Below are positions 9,401-14,903 of a DNA stretch of 21,000 nt, in pieces. The DNA comes from Mesostigma viride (lineage: Eukaryota; Streptophyta; Mesostigmatophyceae; Mesostigmatales; Mesostigmataceae): assembly GCA_009746045.1 (NCBI GenBank), contig RPFO01000103.1:728570-749569 (forward strand), read 5' to 3'. The notes under the pieces were generated by a model. It was not told where the DNA came from, made no database searches, and worked only from the letters and a program-made list of their open reading frames with translations. The position numbers and the translations under genes are program-made. Numbering within the stretch: position 1 is the first letter of the stretch; each line of letters starts with the position of its first letter.

Positions 9401-12400
9401 TAAGACGATGGATTAGGCACCATAGATTGTTGAATAAGACGATGGATTAGACACCGTCATCAACCTGATAGTCTGAAAGACTGCGGTTCAACTGCCGAAA
9501 ATGGAACGCACAATGTCCACGCACAAAAATGAGACGCAAGAGAGCGCTGCACGAAGAAGACCATCGAGTGAGATTAGAGTGACTAGTGAGGATAGAGTGA
9601 CTATTACCTCACCTCATCACCATATCCCCACATCCACACACCCCCACACGTCCACCCCATCCCTCCCGCCCCCCCCCCCCCCCCCGCCTCCCCACCCACC
9701 CACCCACCCACCCACCCACCCACCCACCCACCCACCCACCCACCCCCCCACCACCCACCCACCCACCCACCCACCCACCCACCCACCACCCACCCACCCA
9801 CCCACCCACCCACCCACCCACCCACCCACCCACCCACCCACCCACCCGCCCACCCACCCGCCATCAAGGCGGCTAAAGTCAAGCCCCTGATGATGTCATG
9901 CACGACCCAGACCGTTACTTCTCCTGTACTACCAGGACATATTCTCCTGTACTACCGGGACATATTCTCCTACAGCACCGGGACATATTCTCCGTTAGTA
10001 CCGGGACATATTCTCCTTAGTACCGGGACATATTCTCTGTTAGTACCGGGACATATTCTCCGTTAGCTCCGGGACATATTCTCCGTTAGTACCGGGACAT
10101 ATAGGATTCTCCAGATTTCTGGCAGCGCTGGTTGTCTCATTGACATACGTAGATGTTTGCTCTTGTCTAGTTTCCATACAATGACAGGGCATCCAGTAAT
10201 GGGATTCTATCGTGGAAGCGATGACGAAAGTGATCAGGGGAAGAGCATAGGCACACCTTGGTGCGGAACACACAACACTAGTAACAATACAGCAGCACAC
10301 AAAAAGACAGAACAATAACATCAAGATAACACACCAAAGAAGCAGGGTGCCCTAGTGTGGAACAAACATCACTAGTAACTAGGATGGAAAGGACTAGACT
10401 AAACTTCTTGGTAGCAATAAGGGTGAAGACCTACCTTGGTGCTTCACAACGCAGACGGGTACCAATCCATTCTTTCTCTCCCCCGCTTGCCATGCACGAT
10501 TTCATCACCACAAAAATAAACTTCATTAAAATACGTGCACTCGCGTCACCAAGGGGGAGCAACATGGACCTTATTGACTACTAACCTCGACTAATAAGGT
10601 CAACCCAGATGACCAAATTAGTAAGCATCAAGGACCCACCTCGGTGCTGAACACGGCTAAGCTGTCGCCCGCCACCATGGAGTAGCTGTCGCCCGCTCGC
10701 GGCGCAAACAGGACGATCTCGCCCTCTGATCTCACCGCCAAGCCCCAATTGGGCAAAACCGCCGGTGAAACCATGGCCATGGGATAAATAATAATAATGA
10801 TAATTATTATTATTGTTGTTATTATTATCATTATTGGGGGGAAAGAACACACCAACGAGGAAATACGGGTCAGATAGGAAGCCTATATTTTTTATGACAA
10901 GGAAACATGGCGACGTGGCAATCTGTGGCACACGAAACGACGCATTACACACCTCTGCAAGAAAAGACTTAATCACCACGCCGCCGCAAACGGGTAAGAC
11001 CCCCACAGGCGGGCGCTACCCATTAGCGGGTGGTGTGGGAAGCCTATCCACGGCAGTCAAGGTAGCTAGGGATAACCTTCGATGTTTCAAATATCGGCCC
11101 GCGCTGGTGTCTCCCTAACACACGTGGAAGTAGGCGAGCTCCCATGTTTGGACTTTTCAGCCATGTCACTAGGTCTATAAGGTTAAAATCCTATCGTCAA
11201 TGAGGAAAAAAAGGCCTAGGGTGGAGAGATTCGCTTCCATTTCCTAGCCCCTGTGGCCCCCCTATTCCCACCGCTCCCGATTCGCACCATTCCCTACCCC
11301 CTGATGGTCCCCTTTCCCCACCGCTCCCTATCCGCACCATTCCCTAACAACCACTTCATTCCCAGGGAGGGACATAGAGGAAAGGCTTACCAGCTCTCCG
11401 CTGAAAGCACTAGGAGGACGTAGAAATGAAAACAATGCTTGCCCGCCCTCAGGTTAGAAACGTAAATAGAACCGTACGATGGCTTGCGCCTAATTACCCG
11501 TGCGCAACAGGGTCAGACATCAGGGTTCGATAGTAAACATGCTTCCCCGCCCTCAGGTTGAAGCCGTACGACGACAGGCCCTTGACCAGGTTCCACATCA
11601 CACTAGAACTCAATAACATAGAGAAAATCTAACCAGGAAAAGGCACTCACCCGCCCTCAGGTTGAAGCTGTAAGACGATTTGCCCTTGATCAGGTTCCAC
11701 ATGCGCAGGTGGCGGTCACGGGACGTCGACAGAGCCAGCTTGCCCGAGGGGTGCACCGACACCGAGTGGACCGCGCCCCTGCGGCAACAAGAGAGATATC
11801 GGCGGCGTCTTGTTGGTGTGAATCTGCGATGATGCACGGACACTTAGTGGACCGCGACAGATATCAATCTCACCGGGAACGCGCACCTTTCCTGAAACCC
11901 TGGTGCCGGGTCGAATTTTGGAGCGCAATTCGGCTCTATTTTCCTCCCGCCCTCTTCAGAAATCCAATGCAAGCGCACTCTGTTGTAATAATTCTGGCAC
12001 CGGAGCGATTCTGGAGCTCGCTCCACATCTGACGGAGCCGGGCGTCGGACCTAATTTGGAGTGGGCTGTTTAGCTGAGACGCCCCCCCCCCCCCCCCCTT
12101 ACAGCACACTAGTGTGTCTCATGGGAATAAACAGCGAGCTCTCCCCCCTTACCCCCCTACCTTATTGTCCCACCCCCTTCTGCTCACTCACATGTGGCCC
12201 CCCTGTCACTCACTTGTGCCCCGCCAGCGTCTTGAGGTGCCGCCACCCGGCCACGCCCCACACGACGAGGGTCCCGTCGTCGCCCCCGCTCAGCAGGTGG
12301 CTCGCGTTGGGCGCGCCGTAAAACTCCAGGCAGGTCACCGCGCCTGTTGCCAAGACATCACATGGGTGAGAGCCACAGTGTATGTTGACAGCAGGGGACG

Positions 12401-13879
12401 TTGCACGCGAGCAGAAAAGGTAGGAACGTCAAGAATCATCTGCGCAGCTCTGATGATCGCGCGAAGACCTCGCAGCACATCACCCTGCCTGGCAACAAGC
12501 GGGGAGTACAGCACATCGCCAACACATTCCATGGGTATAAGCACCTACACGTTATCGAGGAATTTGTAGAGAAATAGATAGAGCTCCTAAATTATTAGCA
12601 TGCCTAGTAGGAGGCTAGCGTACACTGACAAAACAGCGATCGTAACTATAGCCATAGAACCTGAGGCAGGGCACCGTGCCTGGGGGCGTACAGGCTAGAA
12701 ATTGGCTAACTAAACCATCATTTCCCAAAGCCGGCACTAAGGGTATAGGGGTCAACCTCGTGGGCCCTAGGGAGAGATGGCCGCGCAGCTGGAAGGTATG
12801 ACAATAATGCAGCAGGAAGGTACGACAACTATGCAGCTGGAAGGTACGACAACTATGCAGCAGGAAGGTACGACAATTATGGATGATAATGGTTCAGCTG
12901 TTTCCAATCACGGTGGGTGGAACTCGAGGCATGTCACCGTGCTTGTGTGGGGTGGGAGAGTTGCGTGGACAGTGTATATGTACAGCACATTATATACGTA
13001 TAGCAGCGCAGTGTATATGTATAGCAGTCCTACATGAAGCTATCTTGTCTATAACCCCGTCACTGCACCCGTGGGGGGGAGTTGAACGCAAGCAGAAAGG
13101 TAGGTAGTGAAGAACACAAACGGTGCAGTAATTCTTGATCACAGTGCGTGGAGTAGTAGCACGTCACCGCGCCTGTGGGGGGTCGCATGGATGCGTCCAC
13201 GAGGTAATATAGTCGTGCAATAAGCTATTTTGTCCACAACCACCCTACGTACAATGATTGTCAACATTAAAAACCAAAATGTAGACTGCATGTTTCATTC
13301 TGCCATTTCGGTTCCAACCTAAGAATTTGCCCGGGCGGGAAAGCGCCAAGAGATGGGACAAATGCCAGTCTAGGCTTCGCGAGGGCAACCTCTTCCGTAA
13401 GGGGTCGCTTTGCCCAGTTCTAGGTTGCACTACAGAATGACGCATTACGCACCCTCGTGCTTGATAAGCGAGCCCAGGTCCCTTGATTTCTTCATATCGA
13501 AAATGCTGGTGGTATCCACGCGATACAGAAGAGCACGGAATTGTGCTTGCGAGTCAGACGCAGTGAAATTAACGTGATAGCCGGCCTAGAATGCCAACGG
13601 ACGAACAAGAAAAAGAAATGCACGCAAAAAGTCGCAGCCAACAGACAATCCTCCTGTCATCCATCGGACGCATACTTACCGTATGGTGTCATCGCCTCCT
13701 CCAGTTGCCAAGAGGCTTCCGCTGCAGGCGAGGGAGCGCACATGGTCAGAATGGGCAGCGTATGTGAAGCTGCCGGTTATCGACGGGGTCGCGTTGTCAC
13801 GGGACAATGCAAGCTGCTCTGTCCCTGGAGCATCGTAACCAAAGACGAAACGCTCGTAGGACCCCACAGCAATTTTCAT
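4914..13879 (-). CDS. MAK11: MAK11/PAK1IP1-family WD40 protein (8 exons found)
   Basis: Exons: 13879-13680, 13505-13453, 12343-12214, 11778-11651, 10725-10640, 8242-8145, 6654-6428, 5233-4914. Phases join throughout (1242 nt, 413 residues plus TAG). The start MKIAVGSYERFVFGYD matches the family's characteristic N-terminus (a K/L-I-V-G-x-Y-E-x-x-x-F-G pattern). WD40 units: AHSDHVRSLACSG...DDTIRIFDM (about 42-72); HEGAVTCLEFYG...GGDDGTLVVWGV (83-114); GHKGAVHSVSVHPSGKLALS...RHLRMWNL (125-157); a degenerate one at 171-199; LLVTGGENKCVDVFD (202-216); PWIVSGSSDGFVRIWD (about 242-257). The tail (307-413) is Lys-rich (KEKAAQQARKKRK), as expected of a nucleolar protein. Family role: yeast Mak11 acts in 60S pre-ribosome assembly; the animal PAK1IP1 is nucleolar and binds PAK1. 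About 15-20 residues expected before LLVTGG are missing, so a short exon in 10639-8243 is probably unfound. Confidence 0.9.
5568..6118. repeat. (CCCA)n microsatellite in MAK11 intron 7
   Basis: About 550 bp of CCCA with scattered CGTA, GCAC and CGCC interruptions. On the coding (minus) strand it is (TGGG)n, able to form G-quadruplexes in DNA and in the pre-mRNA. It makes up nearly half of the 1194-bp intron. Confidence 0.97.
6141..6178 (-). repeat. Copy of exon 7 3' end and donor inside intron 7
   Basis: The plus-strand stretch CACGCACCCTTCTGGAAYGC followed by CTCGGAGCACCC occurs at the real exon 7 edge (6421) and again here, with about three differences over 34 nt. The copy lies on the far side of the GA tract and keeps the GTGCGT donor. 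Confidence 0.9.
6229..6415. repeat. (GA)n with two G-runs, MAK11 intron 7
   Basis: Pure purine tract on the plus strand (pyrimidine on the coding strand), with G-runs at about 6314-6329 and 6347-6369. It begins 12 nt past the exon 7 donor; a mirror-symmetric tract of this kind can form triplex (H-DNA). Confidence 0.97.
6428..6654 (-). CDS. MAK11: MAK11 exon 7
   Basis: 227 nt, acceptor CTATGCAG, donor GTGCGT (6427-6422). Encodes IKGLSIPAAAEGSGNTPPPW, then IVSGSSDGFVRIWDTRM (last WD unit), a Gly/Ala-rich linker and LAELQTKARIVAVGCSEAFQ. The last corresponds to the family's E-I-x-T-x-A-R-L-T-C-L stretch, except that the usual T-C-L reads V-A-V here. Confidence 0.88.
6740..7220 (-). repeat. Array of copies of exon 7's acceptor and first bases (intron 6)
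   Basis: The core GATCCTGCAT (plus strand), which is the acceptor CAG joined to exon 7's first GATC, sits at 6651 (real) and is repeated at 6745, 6830 and 6911. Looser forms lie at 7107 and 7208. Spacing is 94, 85, 81, then about 2 x 98 and 101. The copies keep a CAG acceptor and GAGGCCCT from the exon. The unit also carries GACACAGCAGATAGTCGGAA. Confidence 0.92.
7454..7855 (-). repeat. Scattered copies of exon 6's 3' end and donor (intron 6)
   Basis: The real edge is TCACCGGCTCGTGTG at 8141 (plus strand). Copies lie at 7468 (CTCACCGGTGCGTGC), 7595 (TCACCGGCTCGTGTG, identical over 15 nt), 7719 and 7811. The first, second and third keep a GT at the donor position. Three share an upstream GCAGCACNACC. 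Confidence 0.8.
8003..8116. repeat. 78-bp direct duplication (intron 6)
   Basis: ACACCCACTATTCCAGAAAC followed by ACATCACCGCC at 8003 recurs at 8081 with two changes. It lies directly downstream of the exon 6 donor. Confidence 0.85.
8145..8242 (-). CDS. MAK11: MAK11 exon 6
   Basis: 98 nt, acceptor CACTTGCAG, donor GTGAGT (8144-8139). Encodes DKLLVTGGENKCVDVFDSGT, then RGVALSFRAHTSR, matching the family's L-x-x-G-G-(D/E)-(D/E)-x-x-I/V-x-x-F/W-D and F-x-A-H-x-x-R. Its acceptor follows 214 nt with no AG on this strand. Confidence 0.88.
8246..8459 (-). promoter_or_regulatory. AG-free zone upstream of the exon 6 acceptor
   Basis: I found no CT on the plus strand (no AG on the coding strand) over 214 nt before the acceptor CAG at 8245-8243. 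About 13 would be expected by chance. Such zones normally mark the stretch between branch point and acceptor, but are usually much shorter. Confidence 0.6.
8261..8376. repeat. 29-bp minisatellite, four copies (intron 5)
   Basis: Units begin GGCAYGYSGGTGACAGGGC at 8261, 8290, 8319 and 8348, exactly 29 bp apart (the third has TTAAAG for TGACAG). The array makes up much of the AG-free zone ahead of exon 6. Confidence 0.93.
8449..9205 (-). repeat. Copies of exon 6's acceptor and first bases (intron 5)
   Basis: The real edge, CACCAGCAGCTTGTCCTGC at 8228 (plus strand), has copies at 8451 (identical over 18 nt), 8592, 8707, 8792, 8811, 9049 and 9189 (looser). Many are followed by a block with GAGACCAAGGTTAGA and GATGG, giving a diverged unit of roughly 95-135 bp. 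Confidence 0.85.
9327..9457. repeat. 34-bp minisatellite, nearly four copies (intron 5)
   Basis: The unit contains GTAGAATAAGACGATGGATT and then AGACACCATGGATT. Copies begin at 9327, 9361, 9395 and 9429, exactly 34 bp apart. Confidence 0.95.
9687..9862. repeat. (CCCA)n microsatellite in MAK11 intron 5
   Basis: About 175 bp, preceded by a C/CCG-rich run from 9660. It is (TGGG)n on the coding strand, as in intron 7. Confidence 0.97.
9921..10111. repeat. 23-bp minisatellite, eight copies (intron 5)
   Basis: The unit is TACCGGGACATATTCTCCGTTAG or close variants, with GGACAT recurring about every 23 bp from 9931 to 10091. The last copy runs into unique sequence at GGACATATAGG. Confidence 0.95.
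10253..10450 (-). repeat. Copies of exon 5's 3' end and donor (intron 5)
   Basis: The real edge on the coding strand is TTCAGCACCGAG then GTGGGT (10651-10634). Copies read TGAAGCACCAAG-GTAGGT (10446-10429), TTCCGCACCAAG-GTGTGC (about 10268-10251) and TTCCACACTAG-GGCACC (about 10362). The last two also share a flanking ACACTAGTAAC / ATCACTAGTAAC, pointing to a roughly 100-bp unit. Confidence 0.7.
10640..10725 (-). CDS. MAK11: MAK11 exon 5
   Basis: 86 nt. Encodes EGEIVLFAPRAGDSYSMVAG, then DSLAVFSTE: the degenerate fourth WD unit (the family has V/I-x-W-S/A-P-x-G-x-x-Y-x-x-V). Donor is GTGGGT. The acceptor (GAGATCAG) has a poor pyrimidine tract; it is chosen because it restores phase. Confidence 0.78.
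10788..10836. repeat. AT-rich hairpin upstream of exon 5
   Basis: AATAATGATAA (10793-10803) pairs with TTATCATTATT (10825-10835) around an ATT/GTT-rich loop. It lies 60-110 nt upstream of the weak exon 5 acceptor. Confidence 0.7.
11443..11600 (-). repeat. Two tandem copies of exon 4's 3' end and donor, 104-bp spacing (intron 4)
   Basis: CCGCCCTCAGGTT begins at 11651 (real exon end) and recurs at 11547 and 11443, exactly 104 bp apart each time. The 11547 copy matches about 45 of 52 nt, including most of the MWNL-x-KG coding stretch. The donor GT has become GG in the 11547 copy and GC in the 11443 copy; only the real junction keeps GTGAGT. Confidence 0.95.
11651..11778 (-). CDS. MAK11: MAK11 exon 4
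   Basis: 128 nt, acceptor TTGCCGCAG, donor GTGAGT (11650-11645). Encodes GAVHSVSVHPSGKLALSTSR, then DRHLRMWNLIKGKSSYSFNL. HPSGKLALS...LRMWNL is the most family-specific stretch of the protein. Confidence 0.92.
11831..11867 (-). repeat. Copy of exon 4's 5' part (intron 3)
   Basis: ATGCACGGACACTTAGTGGA followed by CCGCG at 11832 repeats the exon stretch GTGCACCGACACCGAGTGGA-CCGCG at 11751, with about 21 of 25 identical. The acceptor itself is deleted in the copy, but AGATATC downstream is shared. Confidence 0.85.
11900..12060. repeat. Degenerate repeats in MAK11 intron 3
   Basis: Three loose units: GGTGCCGGGTCGAATTTTGG (11900), GGCACCGGAGCGATTCTGGA (about 11996), and GGAGCCGGGCGTCGG followed by TAATTTGGAG (about 12035). 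A C-run at 12082-12098 follows. Confidence 0.55.
12214..12343 (-). CDS. MAK11: MAK11 exon 3
   Basis: 130 nt, acceptor GGCAACAG, donor GTGAGT (12213-12208). Encodes AVTCLEFYGAPNASHLLSGG, then DDGTLVVWGVAGWRHLKTLA and GHK: WD unit 2 and the start of unit 3. Confidence 0.9.
12479..13180 (-). repeat. Copies of exon 3's acceptor and first bases (intron 2)
   Basis: The real edge, CAGGTCACCGCGCCTGTTG at 12331 (plus strand), has copies at 13162 (GTCACCGCGCCTGT, identical over 14 nt), 13058, 12932, 12669 and 12481 (looser). On the coding strand the 13162 copy keeps an intact ACAG acceptor. A second shared block, ACGCRAGCAGAAAGGTAGG, follows at 12400 and 13085. Confidence 0.85.
12785..12880. repeat. 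24-bp minisatellite, four copies (intron 2)
   Basis: The unit GCAGCWGGAAGGTACGACAA plus YTAT is repeated exactly four times at 24-bp spacing. Since 24 is a multiple of 3 the plus strand stays open, but it lies inside the MAK11 intron and looks non-coding. Confidence 0.95.
13453..13505 (-). CDS. MAK11: MAK11 exon 2
   Basis: 53 nt after acceptor CCACCAG. Encodes IFDMKKSRDLGSLIKHEG, which matches the family's I-Y-D-M-K-K linker. Donor is GTGCGT (13452-13447). Intron 1 (13679-13506, 174 bp) is the shortest of the gene and is the only one in which I saw no exon-edge copies. Confidence 0.85.
13680..13879 (-). CDS. MAK11: MAK11 exon 1
   Basis: ATG at 13879-13877; 200 nt, ending in phase 2 at a consensus donor GTAAGT (13679-13674). 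Encodes residues 1-67, including the family N-terminus and most of the first WD unit. Confidence 0.9.
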
Positions 13880-14581
13880 GGTTTAATAAGTATGTCTTAT
13901 TCTGACATGGCAGTCAAAATAACATATTTCTAAGCAGCCACAAAGCAGGTGGAGATGGCCGCTGTCCCATTCTGCCTGCGTTGTTTCTTGCAAAAAGCCA
14001 AGGCGAGCACCAGCTTGGAAAGAAACTTCGGGCATCCTTGGGAAGGCAGGTATGGTTGGAAGATATAATTCTTGCAGCCACAACTATGCGATGAATCATG
14101 AATGCCGTTGTCGCGCGGATGTAACAGGTAGTTAGTACGAAAAACCAATACGGTTTGGATCCGAACACCAATGGGTTTTGCAACAGTCGGGCTTGTCCTG
14201 TCACGTCCCCTGGACGCCGTACGGAATCCAGGGTCTGGCAAGCCAAAGAGTCCGCCAATCCGGCAACCCAACACCTCCCAGGGAATCCAATGTGACTCTT
14301 CGGCCTCCGCGCCGCGCCATGCGTCTTTCCACTACAGTACCGTAGGCGCGAGGTGACGTGACACCAAGTCGGGGCACCATGAACGTGTTCGTCTCGTGAA
14401 GTCCTCGAAGTCGTTTTTCTACAGTCAGCACCCTTACAACGCATGGAGCACAATTAGAAGGCGGGCATCTCTCCCCCGCATCCGGGATTCAGAAATCGAG
14501 AGAGATCGTTAGCCGAGGGGGGCCATCGAACACAGGGCGGGGCGAAATTGGCGGGCATTTACCAGTTCATGGCACGGAAGT
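13880..14581. promoter_or_regulatory. Shared intergenic promoter region between MAK11 and ATG4
   Basis: The two genes are divergent, with 702 bp between their ATG codons (810 bp if ATG4 starts at 14690). Four CCAAT words on the plus strand lie at 14145, 14168, 14255 and 14287, and a CRE-like TGACGTGA at 14354. No TATA box is evident on either side, fitting a bidirectional housekeeping-type promoter. The site assignments are by motif only. Confidence 0.5.
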
Positions 14582-14903
14582 ATGAATGCGCGGAGTCCCT
14601 CTGAGACACTCAATTCGTCGCCCTCTCCGCCACATGGAGTAGGCGGAGCTCTCAGCCGATTTTATTTGTCTGTCCGATATTGGCCTACAATGCAGAGATT
14701 TCAGCATCGTCTTCGTGAACTGTGGGGCTCCTCGGACGGCGCCCCGGCTCCTTCTGCCACAGCACCTTGTTGGCTTATGGGTATACGCTATCCAGGCGGG
14801 GAGAATGAATCGCCTTGTAACCCTCCCGAAGGCGACAGCATGACAGCAGCTGACCAATTCATGCACGACTTCTTGTCCAGGCCTTGGTTTACTTACAGAA
14901 AAG
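14582..14903 (+). CDS. ATG4: ATG4 exon 1
   Basis: Open from the stop at 14510; the first ATG is at 14582. A second ATG at 14690 (residue 37, [14 protein letters not shown]) starts the part that looks like the family, followed by CWLMGIRY (the W-x-L-G-x-x-Y stretch) and [11 protein letters not shown]. The 14690 start may be the real one. The exon ends in phase 1 at AAAAG/GTAATG. Confidence 0.85.

Noticed and set aside
9604-9903. GGWV-type frames on the minus strand
   Set aside because: Shadow of the (CCCA)n array in MAK11 intron 5.
9921-10111. CRISPR-like regular repeats
   Set aside because: The units are contiguous 23-bp tandem repeats without unique spacers, in a eukaryotic intron.
12777-13037. 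86-codon frame with MQQEGTT repeats as a small gene
   Set aside because: It is the 24-bp minisatellite inside MAK11 intron 2, on the opposite strand.
13914-14453. 179- and 114-codon minus-strand frames upstream of MAK11
   Set aside because: No similarity recognised; they lie in the shared promoter region, and the family N-terminus clearly begins at 13879.
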